NCBI GenBank assembly: GCA_019114715.1
Contig: DXEZ01000222.1
Span: 1-36,604, forward strand
Origin: Candidatus Sphingobacterium stercoripullorum
GTDB taxonomy: Bacteria > Bacteroidota > Bacteroidia > Sphingobacteriales > Sphingobacteriaceae
Reading direction: 5' to 3'
Length of the DNA stretch: 36,604 bases
Below, piece after piece: positions 24,532 to 31,222 of this stretch. How positions within the stretch are numbered: position 1 is the stretch's first letter; every line of letters begins with the position of its first letter. The notes beneath the pieces were generated by a model. It ran no database searches and was not told where the DNA came from. It saw only the letters and a list, made by a program, of their open reading frames with translations. The translations under genes and the position numbers were made by a program.

Positions 24532-26139
24532 TTATATGTCCAAACCAAAAACAGCTTCCGCAAGACCTATTTCATCAGGTGAATACGGCAAGGAGTACTT
24601 AACTCCTAAGCGGTCTAAAACTTTCCCTGTGGAATGTCCTATGCTAATAACTTTTTGACTTGGATCTAACAAGTTTTCTGCAAAGTAGGCCTCTACGTTA
24701 CTAGGGCTAGTAAATATTAACACATTGGCACTTGAAGCTGGGATTTCCTTCTTTAATACCGTTTCATAAACGGGAAGATCAATGACTTTCGTCTTCTCGT
24801 CTAAGTATTTCTGCATACTTAGCAAAGAATCTTTGGCCCTAGGGAATAACACCGTCTGTCCGCTAACGATAGTTGCAAACTCCATGGCTATTTCATCCAT
24901 TTGGATTCCAAAAGCTTCTCCCGAGTAATCCGGCTCTTTACCAAATTGTTTTAACTTATCTGCCGATCCACTTCCCACTACGCCAAACTTTGTTTTCTTT
25001 GAAAGAATAGGTTCTAGTGCAAAGAAGTGTTCTATGGCATTTTTACTATTAAAAAAAATCCAATCTACATGCTTTAGGATATAAGAATCCAGCTTTTTAA
25101 CGATTGGAAAAATATTAATTAACGAGCGTGCATCCAACTGGATTTTCAAATCTTCCATAGCGCGCCCGAAATACGAATGCTCGTCGATTTCTCTAGAGAT
25201 AAAGACACGCTCCGGAAACTTACGCTCTGTTTTGAATGCTTTATAAACTTTCTCTACTAGAACATCAGCATTTTGCTCTTTGATATACAGCCTTTGCGGA
25301 AAATCATCTGCGGTATCGGCTACCGATGTCCAGCACTCGTAATGGTCATCTGTTTTGATGCAGTAGCTTCCCAGTGGCGCATGACAGCCGGCATCAAACA
25401 AATTCAATATCTTACGCTCTATTCCGATATTATCAGAAACTTCAGCCTCGTGAATATTCGATAGCACCTCTTTCAGCTGCGTATCGTCCTCACGAATCTG
25501 TATAGCTAGCGCACCTTGCGCGGGAGCAGGAATAACTTCTAATGGTGAAATTTCAATCACGTGGAAATCCGATAGATCCATCTCTACACGCACGACGCCG
25601 GCTTTCGCTAATACAATAGCATCGTACTGCTCATCTCTGAGCTTTTGTAAGCGCGTTTGAATGTTTCCCCTTAGGTCGGCAAACTCCAAATCAGGCCTTA
25701 AGCCTGCAAGTTGTGCCTTTCTCCTATTGGATGAGGTTCCCACTGTAGCATTGTGCTTTAACATGAGCTTCTTGCTCAAGTCAATGCAATCTTTATGTAC
25801 AATTAGTAATTCGGCAGGATCTTCCCGTTCGGTCACCGCGGCAATGATGAGCCCCTCAGGGTTTACCGTCGGCAAGTCCTTATGGGAGTGTACCGCTAAA
25901 TCTATTTCTTTTTTAAATAAGGATTCTTCTAATTCCTTTGTAAAAAAACCTTTTCCTTCGATCTTATCGAACCGCAAGTGTTGAATGATATCTCCTTGGG
26001 TTTTTATTACTTTTAGGTCCGCTTGATAACCTAGGGCTACTAATTTATCTTTAATATAATTAGCCTGCCACATAGCAAGCTTACTTCCTCTTGTACCAAT
26101 TATTAATTTCCTATCCAATTGCAATTGAGTTTTAGACAT
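24532..26139 (-). CDS. hemC: Fused hydroxymethylbilane synthase-uroporphyrinogen III synthase
   Basis: One 535-aa chain carries two consecutive heme steps. Residues 10-300 are HemC: IIGTRGSKLAMWQANYI (13-29), LAVHSHKDLPT (81-91), TSSNRRKAQLAGLRPD (135-150), ADLRGNIQTRL (154-164), and the dipyrromethane-attachment Cys 252 in GCHAPLGSYC. Residues about 310-535 are a HemD-like domain starting at RVFISREI, with IFFNSKNAIEHFF, LIFTSPSNVEAYF and VISIGHSTGKVLDRLG, the usual weakly conserved HemD set. The fusion would pass unstable hydroxymethylbilane straight to the cyclizing enzyme. A terminator-like hairpin with seven U separates it from hemA; a -7 element (reverse complement of 26151-26158) just before the ATG might give an almost leaderless transcript. 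Confidence 0.94.
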   Translation of the reverse strand: MSKTQLQLDRKLIIGTRGSKLAMWQANYIKDKLVALGYQADLKVIKTQGDIIQHLRFDKIEGKGFFTKELEESLFKKEIDLAVHSHKDLPTVNPEGLIIAAVTEREDPAELLIVHKDCIDLSKKLMLKHNATVGTSSNRRKAQLAGLRPDLEFADLRGNIQTRLQKLRDEQYDAIVLAKAGVVRVEMDLSDFHVIEISPLEVIPAPAQGALAIQIREDDTQLKEVLSNIHEAEVSDNIGIERKILNLFDAGCHAPLGSYCIKTDDHYECWTSVADTADDFPQRLYIKEQNADVLVEKVYKAFKTERKFPERVFISREIDEHSYFGRAMEDLKIQLDARSLINIFPIVKKLDSYILKHVDWIFFNSKNAIEHFFALEPILSKKTKFGVVGSGSADKLKQFGKEPDYSGEAFGIQMDEIAMEFATIVSGQTVLFPRAKDSLLSMQKYLDEKTKVIDLPVYETVLKKEIPASSANVLIFTSPSNVEAYFAENLLDPSQKVISIGHSTGKVLDRLGVKYSLPYSPDEIGLAEAVFGLDI

Positions 26140-26157
26140 GAATTTTAATCCAAATTT

Positions 26158-26210
26158 AAAAAAACAGATTTAAAAGAGCATAATGCACTTTACATCTGTT
26201 TCCCAAAGTT
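26158..26210 (-). terminator. Intercistronic terminator or attenuator between hemA and hemCD
   Basis: On the minus strand AACAGAT (complement of 26204-26210) pairs with ATCTGTT (complement of 26163-26169); inside, TAAAG/CTTTTA and GCA/TGC extend the stem, and a run of seven T (complement of 26158-26164) ends it. It lies 19-71 bp before the hemCD ATG. Confidence 0.75.
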
Positions 26211-26219
26211 AAGAATTAA

Positions 26220-27455
26220 TTAATCTATTGTAGTATGTTGAATCAAGATATCCTTCGCCATTACCATAGGAACTTTAATATATTTTTTCTCCATGTAATT
26301 AATGACTTTCTCTAATGTTTCTTTTGCCTCAGGATCTAATTTGCCCACATCATTGGCAAAAACTTCATTTAAAGCAAAAGACTTTATTTCTTTAATTGTA
26401 TTTGGAACTTCACGCATGGCGACCTCCACCCTTCTCTGCTTTACAATTGGTAAAAATTCTTTAATATTTTCATCAATTATTTTTCCAGCATGCTCTAATT
26501 CGCCGTAACGTTCCTGAATATTATTCTCCGCTTCTTGTTGTAGGGAACCTATCTCGATATAATGCACAGGGAATTGCTGTATAATTTCTTTATCTATATC
26601 GTGAGGAACTGCTAAATCAATGATAATCTTTCTATCTTCTTCCCCATTCAGGAGTTTACTATATAGATCTTTATTAACAACTGCATTCGCTGCACCGGTA
26701 CAGGTAACTAATATATCAAAGCCTTTATCGTAAGTTTCAAGATCTTCTAGAGTGAATGCCTTCCCTTTTAATTCGGCGGCAAAAGTTTTCGCTCTTTCTA
26801 AAGTACGATTAAAAACGGCAAAGTTCTGATATTTATGTTTGGAAAGATATTTCGCAAAGTTTTGATTTGTCTCCCCAGCACCAACCACTAAAATCCGCGG
26901 CTGCTCCGGCAATTTCAAGCTGCGCAGTTTACGATATGCTAAAGATACTACGGAGATAGGATTTCTAGATATATTGGTTCTAGTATAAACTTCTTTAGAG
27001 GTTATTACAAGCCGGTCCATCATTAGGCGTAAAAAATCTCCTGTAAGGCCATCTTTTCTAGACTGCTCGTAAGACCGTCTAACTTGAGACAAAATTTCTT
27101 TTTCACCCACAACTAGACTCTCCAAAGAACAGGACATTCTAAACATGTGTTGCAAAGCATCGATACCTTGATATCTAGAACCGCCCTCAACAAATGTCTT
27201 TAATAAGTCATCGCTAAAGTCAAATTTCATAGCAATGAGTACCTGCTTAACAAATTCATCTGTTAATTCTTCAGGAGTATAAAAAACGAATTCTACACGG
27301 TTACAAGTACCTAAATAGAATAGCTCAGGAATCGCGAGTTCGTGTTTTAACTTTGACAAGCGACCTTCTAACTCCTCACAATCAACTATAAGCCTTCCTA
27401 AATCGTGTAATTCAAAATGCTTATGAGTAAATGCTATAACTCTTAAATTCTTCAA
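26220..27455 (-). CDS. hemA: Glutamyl-tRNA reductase
   Basis: First enzyme of the C5 route to tetrapyrroles: reduces glutamyl-tRNA(Glu) to glutamate 1-semialdehyde with NADPH. The 411-aa protein has the catalytic Cys 51 in GTCNRVEF, the region MFRMSCSLESLVVGEKEIL (about 108-126) followed by SQVRRSYEQSRKDG, and the nucleotide fold ILVVGAGETNQNFAKYL (about 189-205), with the C-terminal helical dimerization domain present. It heads the heme cluster, with a promoter about 40-75 bp upstream, and is followed by a terminator-like hairpin that may make it independently controlled from hemCD-hemB-hemL. Confidence 0.97.
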   Translation of the reverse strand: MKNLRVIAFTHKHFELHDLGRLIVDCEELEGRLSKLKHELAIPELFYLGTCNRVEFVFYTPEELTDEFVKQVLIAMKFDFSDDLLKTFVEGGSRYQGIDALQHMFRMSCSLESLVVGEKEILSQVRRSYEQSRKDGLTGDFLRLMMDRLVITSKEVYTRTNISRNPISVVSLAYRKLRSLKLPEQPRILVVGAGETNQNFAKYLSKHKYQNFAVFNRTLERAKTFAAELKGKAFTLEDLETYDKGFDILVTCTGAANAVVNKDLYSKLLNGEEDRKIIIDLAVPHDIDKEIIQQFPVHYIEIGSLQQEAENNIQERYGELEHAGKIIDENIKEFLPIVKQRRVEVAMREVPNTIKEIKSFALNEVFANDVGKLDPEAKETLEKVINYMEKKYIKVPMVMAKDILIQHTTID

Positions 27456-27496
27456 TGTGCTTTTAGATAATCAGACTACTTCAAGATTCCTAACCG

Positions 27497-27532
27497 CAAA
27501 TGTAGACTAAAAACCCCTGTAAATGTGTCAAA
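27497..27532 (-). promoter_or_regulatory. Promoter of hemA
   Basis: On the minus strand TACATTTG (27497-27504) is an exact -7 element. A TTTG (27529-27532) lies 24 nt upstream, longer than ideal, so the -33 box is uncertain. Start of transcription expected near 27490. Confidence 0.55.
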
Positions 27533-27751
27533 AATCTGTCAATTAGATTAATTTAGAACCTTTTCAAATTAGGTAAATGACTTTAAAACTACCCGTGGTT
27601 ACACTGTAGAGACATACCTGTAAACTGTAAGTGCCAAGTAACTCAAATACGGTCCCTTAGGCTTAATATGCACTCAATTAGCCGGAATCAACAAATTATG
27701 GGTATAGCTCCTTTTGTGAAAAGACAAGCTAACCAAGGACGCTAAATCTTT
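27533..27751. other. Non-coding gap between hemA and rbfA
   Basis: Together with the hemA promoter this 324-bp gap (27456-27779) contains no open frame or RNA gene I can support. Only the rbfA terminator at its right end and the hemA promoter at its left end are recognisable; the middle is A/T-rich without clear structure. Confidence 0.6.
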
Positions 27752-27785
27752 AAAAAAGAAAAAGAGTAAGTCCGAACACTTACTC
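27752..27785 (-). terminator. Intrinsic terminator of rbfA
   Basis: Perfect 8-bp stem GAGTAAGT (27764-27771) with ACTTACTC (27778-27785), 6-nt loop, then a T-rich tract on the minus strand (complement of 27752-27763). The stem includes the rbfA stop codon. Confidence 0.88.
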
Positions 27786-28148
27786 CTCCTCATCATCCTT
27801 TTTTATTTTCTTAAATATTTCATCCATCTTCTCCACATAGACGTTAGTATCGTCTAAAAAGAATTCCAGTTCTGGAACGATGCGAACCACATGGCGTATA
27901 CGATTACCAAGCTTATAACGAATCTCACTGGTGTGCTTTTTCAATTTCTCTAAATCCTCTTCCGCGGATTTGATATTTAAAAAACTAAGATAAACCCGTG
28001 CTACTGATAAATCAGGCGTAGATCGTACTACTGTAACTGTAATAAAGGCACCTGGAACCCAGCCCATCGCTTCTTTTTGAAATATATCAGCTAACTCTTC
28101 CTGAATAACAGCTGAAAATCTCTGTTGTCTTTTACTTTCACTCCTCAT
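27780..28148 (-). CDS. rbfA: 30S ribosome-binding factor A
   Basis: Small KH-like protein (122 aa) that helps mature the 17S rRNA 5' end and the 30S subunit, notably in the cold. The N-terminus SESKRQQRFSAVIQEELADI (3-22), then VVRSTPDLSVARVYLSFLN (about 40-58) and IRHVVRIVPELEFFLDDTNV (about 85-104) followed by a charged Lys/Asp/Glu tail, is the usual RbfA pattern. It is monocistronic between a -7 element upstream and a terminator that overlaps the stop codon. It is not next to truB, infB or nusA as in many bacteria, which is normal for this phylum. Confidence 0.94.
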   Translation of the reverse strand: MRSESKRQQRFSAVIQEELADIFQKEAMGWVPGAFITVTVVRSTPDLSVARVYLSFLNIKSAEEDLEKLKKHTSEIRYKLGNRIRHVVRIVPELEFFLDDTNVYVEKMDEIFKKIKKDDEEE

Positions 28149-28174
28149 AAAATCTATTCCCTGTTATATTTTTT

Positions 28175-28182
28175 CAAAGATA
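28175..28182 (-). promoter_or_regulatory. -7 element of rbfA
   Basis: On the minus strand TATCTTTG matches TAnnTTTG exactly, 27 bp before the rbfA ATG. No convincing -33 element at the right distance. Confidence 0.5.
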
Positions 28183-28359
28183 TATAAATTAGGTGAACAA
28201 CTTAGATTGTTAAATCTTGTTAATAACACCCGATAAATTAACTACAGATTCAATATACAATTTGACAAAGGAATGTCCTACTAAAAGCTGAAATACTTTT
28301 TTAATAACCCAAGGATAATCCAAGATAAAAAGTAAGTGTATACTTTACAATAAGTCTAT

Positions 28360-28397
28360 AAAAGTAAAAGGCATGAACGTTCATGCCTTTTACTTTT
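28360..28397 (-). terminator. 38-bp perfect palindrome, terminator of the ncRNA
   Basis: Two 19-base arms, 28360-28378 and 28379-28397, are exact reverse complements with no unpaired centre; each begins or ends in AAAAGTAAAA/TTTTACTTTT, so the folded RNA is a long hairpin with a U-rich 3' side on either strand. It lies at the 3' end of the predicted RNA on the minus strand. Confidence 0.85.
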
Positions 28398-28547
28398 CAG
28401 TGTTTATAACCGGATAGAATGCAATGTCTTTCCTAGGGTAGTCAGCCCTATCATTCATCAAAAAATTTTGGTTTATTATTGGTGTTGTAAAAGTAAGCTT
28501 TAACTTACAAAATGTCTTGTCTTTAAACTTTCCATTCTCCCATTACG
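28360..28547 (-). ncRNA. Candidate structured ncRNA (~190 nt, possibly 6S-like)
   Basis: Not coding: no open frame of useful size. A perfect promoter (28552-28582) would start the RNA near 28547, and the palindromic terminator ends it at 28360. The RNA folds on itself: its 5' part GUAAUGGGAGAAUG (complement of 28533-28546) pairs with CAUUCUAUCCGGUUA (complement of 28407-28421) to form a closing stem of about 14 pairs with a bulged A and G. Inside are hairpins GUAAG/CUUAC (28493-28508) and UAGGG/CCCUA (28434-28450). A closing stem, a large open middle with a small 3'-side hairpin, an apical stem and a size of 180-190 nt are the layout of 6S RNA, but I do not recognise the primary sequence; the identity is inference. 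Confidence 0.6.
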
Positions 28548-28551
28548 ACAA

Positions 28552-28582
28552 CAAACATAGAGATATAAAACATTCTCACAAA
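28552..28582 (-). promoter_or_regulatory. Promoter of the ncRNA
   Basis: On the minus strand TTTG (28579-28582), exactly 19 nt, then TATGTTTG (28552-28559): a perfect match to the Bacteroidota consensus at both boxes and spacing, as good as those of etfB and tRNA-Gln. Confidence 0.85.
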
Positions 28583-29099
28583 ATGTTTTTACAACAAATA
28601 GTAATCACTCACTCACTGCGTGTCAACCTTACACATACCAAAACGTAAGTGTTAAAAAACCTTAACACTCTATTAATCAATACTTAAATAATCTGTAAAA
28701 ACAATGCTAGCATTGTAATAAAATCCTATTATAAACGTTATGTATTTTAATACTTTTTTTCCCCACCACCTACAATTGCAACAAAAATGTTAGAAACAAT
28801 CTAATGACGCAAAATAATTACGGGTAGTTTGTTGATTTCTCCATAGGTAATAGCAACACTTTAATCACCCCTACTGATAGTCTTAAAAAGAACCTCAAAA
28901 CCAATTATAAAGCAGGTAGAAGACCTTTAACACATTAATCTCTCCCTAACATTGAAATGATTGAAAAAAGGCCATAAACAAGCTAAAAACAAGCCGTATA
29001 TTTTATTACAGTAATAAGTCTTAATAGGCCGAAAGAAATATGGTAGATTATAATTAAGGCGAGTGGTAAGTCAGCTTGTAAGAAGGAAGCTTATAATAA
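28583..29099. other. Non-coding stretch upstream of the ncRNA promoter
   Basis: About 520 bp of A/T-rich DNA without a supportable open frame, exact TAnnTTTG element or RNA gene. It contains a 16-bp palindrome (28701-28716) and a short inverted repeat TTATTAC-A-GTAATAA (29003-29017). Otherwise I see nothing in it. Confidence 0.6.
28701..28716. promoter_or_regulatory. 16-bp perfect palindrome, possible operator
   Basis: ACAATGCT followed directly by its reverse complement AGCATTGT. It lies about 120 bp upstream of the ncRNA promoter, in otherwise featureless DNA, and has no T-run, so a dimeric regulator site is more likely than a terminator. The regulator is unknown. Confidence 0.4.
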
Positions 29100-29136
29100 C
29101 TCCTTGGTTATTTTTTTAGGGTAAATAACCAAGGAG
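29100..29136 (-). terminator. Hairpin ending the cytochrome oxidase operon
   Basis: Perfect 14-bp stem, 29100-29113 (CTCCTTGGTTATTT) with 29123-29136 (AAATAACCAAGGAG), 9-nt loop. It begins 11 bp past the stop of the last gene of the operon. The downstream U-tract is weak, so termination efficiency is uncertain. Confidence 0.75.
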
Positions 29137-29146
29137 CACCATGTAT

Positions 29147-29605
29147 TTATAAAAATACTCGAGCGTGCCAGCTATTTTTAAGAGGCACTTCCCATTTATT
29201 TAAAAAATCCTCATGATTATTTACCAAGTTATTAAACACAACAGTCTGCTCTCCAACAATACCATTCTTTATTAACTCAGTAAATTCTTCTTTTGATGCC
29301 AGCTTAATTACATTATCCTGATCCCTATAGGAGATAGACCACCTATCAAATAAATTAAGTGCAAATTCCTTTTCTAGATCCTTTAAAAAGTAAGTAGACT
29401 TATCGATAGAGCAACCTGTTACAGCGGCTTGTTGTTCATTTACGCGAAGAACAATAAATAAATTATGCAATATTTCAAAACTACCAGCTAAAGCAGAACC
29501 GTGGGCAGTCCACTGTTCAATAAAACCTGATAGATTAATCTTAAGTTTTTCAACTTCTGTTTCCGTTAGAAACCTATTACTTTGATAAACCCAAACTCTC
29601 TCCAT
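29147..29605 (-). CDS. Conserved Bacteroidota protein of unknown function
   Basis: A 152-aa soluble protein with no signal peptide, membrane helix or catalytic motif I can name. Its N-terminus MERVWVYQSNRFL, the QWTAHGSALAGSFEI block (about 32-46) and VTGCSIDKSTYFLKDLEKEF (about 62-81) are familiar from Bacteroidota proteins often labelled 'ABC transporter ATPase'; there is no Walker A, signature or Walker B here, so that label is wrong. The conserved Cys 64 followed by Ser-Ile-Asp-Lys-Ser is the most striking feature. It is the last gene of the oxidase operon, 10 bp after the DUF420 gene, just before the terminator hairpin, so it may help oxidase assembly or simply be co-expressed. Confidence 0.8.
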   Translation of the reverse strand: MERVWVYQSNRFLTETEVEKLKINLSGFIEQWTAHGSALAGSFEILHNLFIVLRVNEQQAAVTGCSIDKSTYFLKDLEKEFALNLFDRWSISYRDQDNVIKLASKEEFTELIKNGIVGEQTVVFNNLVNNHEDFLNKWEVPLKNSWHARVFL

Positions 29606-29615
29606 AACAACTCTT

Positions 29616-30155
29616 TTAAAAATTATAATAAGGGGAAATCAGTAAATAAACAACCACTCCAGATACCGCTACATACAACCATAAAGGAAAAGTATACTTA
29701 GCAATTTTGCGATGCCTCTCATAAGAACCAACCAGCCCTCTAACAAAAGTAATTAACACAAAAGGAATAACAACAATAGAAAGAATAATATGGCTTATTA
29801 AAACAAAGAAATACACTGTTTTAATCCAACCCTCTCCTCCAAAGGGTGTGGACTCGGAGGTCATATGATAAGCCACATATAAAGAAAGAAACAAGGCTGA
29901 ACATACTAAACAGATCTTCACCAAAGTTTCATGCAGTTTAATATTCCCTTTTTTAATGGCAACAACAGCACAAATTAAAAGCACAGCGGTCAATGCATTA
30001 ATAGAAGCATAAATAGGAGGTAAAAACGTTAACGGTTCAACATCATATCCCAGATCCTTTAGATTAACGCCAAACAGAGCTGCAACGATAAGTGGAATAA
30101 TAACTGATAAAGCGACAATTAACTTATTGTATCTTTTTTCTTTTTGCATATCCAT
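29616..30155 (-). CDS. DUF420 membrane protein (CtaM-like oxidase assembly factor)
   Basis: Inner-membrane protein of 179 aa with about five helices (roughly 12-30, 45-67, 79-97, 113-136, 153-173). It belongs to DUF420, whose Firmicutes members (CtaM, YozB) are needed for heme A-containing oxidase function. The recurrent His residues sit at helix ends: KLHETLVK, AYHMTSES, LISHIILS and ERHRKIAKYT, which would suit heme or copper binding, though this is not proven. It starts 3 bp after the SCO-like gene and ends 10 bp before the last gene, firmly in the oxidase operon. Start at Met 1 or Met 3 cannot be separated. Confidence 0.88.
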   Translation of the reverse strand: MDMQKEKRYNKLIVALSVIIPLIVAALFGVNLKDLGYDVEPLTFLPPIYASINALTAVLLICAVVAIKKGNIKLHETLVKICLVCSALFLSLYVAYHMTSESTPFGGEGWIKTVYFFVLISHIILSIVVIPFVLITFVRGLVGSYERHRKIAKYTFPLWLYVAVSGVVVYLLISPYYNF

Positions 30156-30158
30156 AAA

Positions 30159-30842
30159 CTAAGTAGATTGTACTCCCCTTAAATTTTCAATTAATAAAAC
30201 TTTTATATCCTCCTCAATAATTTTGTAGACTTTAGGATTGTCCGAGTTATATATCCCTCTTAAAAACCCATTTTTATCAATAAGTACGATTTGATTAGAA
30301 GGCAGAACATTCGTATCAAATTCACTATAGTATAAAACATCTAACAATAAATTATCCCTAATAAAGCCATATGCTTGTTCATTACTGGGTTGAATATAAA
30401 ACCAATTCTTATTAAAAAAGTCTCGATAAGGTAAAATATAATCATCAGCATCAGCAAAGCCAGCTAGGGTATCCACATTGATAGAATAAAACTTTAAGTT
30501 ATTGAAAGTCTGAAAACGGTCAACGACCTTCTCTAAGGCATCGGTAATGTTCCTAGAGTAACTAGGAGAGCCCAAGGAAATCAAATGAAAAACGCGAATA
30601 GTTGTATCGCTATTAAACACTATATCTTCACCGCCGAGGTTTTGAAATTTTGCGTCTGGAATATATACACTGCTAAGATCCACCTGTCCACTAGTTAAGC
30701 CTTCAGTAGAGTAATAAGGAAGCGTTAAATAGGAATTATTCGCTACGCGAACAAAGGTGAGATACAAAAAACCTGGCAATAGTAGAACTAAAGCCAGGAG
30801 TATAATAGTAAGTTTACTTTTCTTTTTTTTATTATTTGCCAT
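30159..30842 (-). CDS. SCO1/SenC-family protein lacking copper ligands
   Basis: A 227-aa protein with a basic N-terminus, one membrane anchor (about 11-33) and a periplasmic thioredoxin-fold domain. The SCO frame is recognisable: RVFHLISLGSPSYSRNI lies where active SCO proteins have their CxxxC motif (CPTIC aligns with SPSYS), and SNQIVLIDKNGFLRGIYNS matches the HSxxxxLVDxxGxxRGxY block but with Pro in place of the His. The whole protein has no cysteine, so it cannot carry CuA copper as classical SCO does. It sits 3 bp from both neighbours (subunit IV and DUF420), which supports a role in oxidase biogenesis, perhaps structural. The family call rests on these two blocks and the context. Confidence 0.72.
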   Translation of the reverse strand: MANNKKKKSKLTIILLALVLLLPGFLYLTFVRVANNSYLTLPYYSTEGLTSGQVDLSSVYIPDAKFQNLGGEDIVFNSDTTIRVFHLISLGSPSYSRNITDALEKVVDRFQTFNNLKFYSINVDTLAGFADADDYILPYRDFFNKNWFYIQPSNEQAYGFIRDNLLLDVLYYSEFDTNVLPSNQIVLIDKNGFLRGIYNSDNPKVYKIIEEDIKVLLIENLRGVQST

Positions 30843-30845
30843 TAA

Positions 30846-31202
30846 TTAAGGATTTGGCCATAAAGGATAAGTATTGTACGCACCATTTAAGAAAGCTCCT
30901 TCTGTATACATAAGAGCAACAAAGTAGGTGAGTAGTATTAGTGCAGAAGCACAAGTAATAATAAACCCAGATTTCTCAAACTTTAGGTGCATAAAGTAAG
31001 CAATAATATAATATGCTTTAGCGAAGGTCAATAGAACATATACGGTAATAACAAATACACCTTTTTCCAAAATACCTTTATGAACTAATCCAAGAGCGAT
31101 AAAGAATTCCAATGCGGTCAGTGCTAATAATATAAAAAACACTTTCCAAATTTGCTTAGGTCCCATCGCACTCTCTTGATGATCTTGTTGAATATGTGCC
31201 AT
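30846..31202 (-). CDS. Cytochrome c oxidase subunit IV (prokaryotic, CtaF-like)
   Basis: A 118-aa membrane protein with three helices (about 18-40, 46-70, 78-100), of the prokaryotic cytochrome c oxidase subunit IV family. The middle helix AKAYYIIAYFMHLKFEKSG is the recognisable family segment. This subunit stabilises the oxidase complex and has no cofactor. It lies between the subunit III gene (20 bp upstream) and the SCO-like gene (3 bp downstream). It is not homologous to mitochondrial COX4. Confidence 0.9.
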   Translation of the reverse strand: MAHIQQDHQESAMGPKQIWKVFFILLALTALEFFIALGLVHKGILEKGVFVITVYVLLTFAKAYYIIAYFMHLKFEKSGFIITCASALILLTYFVALMYTEGAFLNGAYNTYPLWPNP

Positions 31203-31222
31203 ATCTTATAATATTAATATCG

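Noticed and set aside
28360..28397. 38-bp palindrome as an attachment site or dimer-resolution site
   Set aside because: No integrase, recombinase or phage gene nearby; the U-rich arm and position at the end of a promoter-driven transcript fit a terminator better.
28398..28547. The intergenic RNA as tmRNA, RNase P RNA or SRP RNA
   Set aside because: Too short for tmRNA or RNase P, no tRNA-like ends or tag frame, and no GGAA-tetraloop SRP core seen.
29003..29017. TTATTAC-A-GTAATAA inverted repeat as a regulator site
   Set aside because: Short and A/T-only apart from one C/G pair in very A/T-rich DNA, so easily due to chance; not near a gene start.
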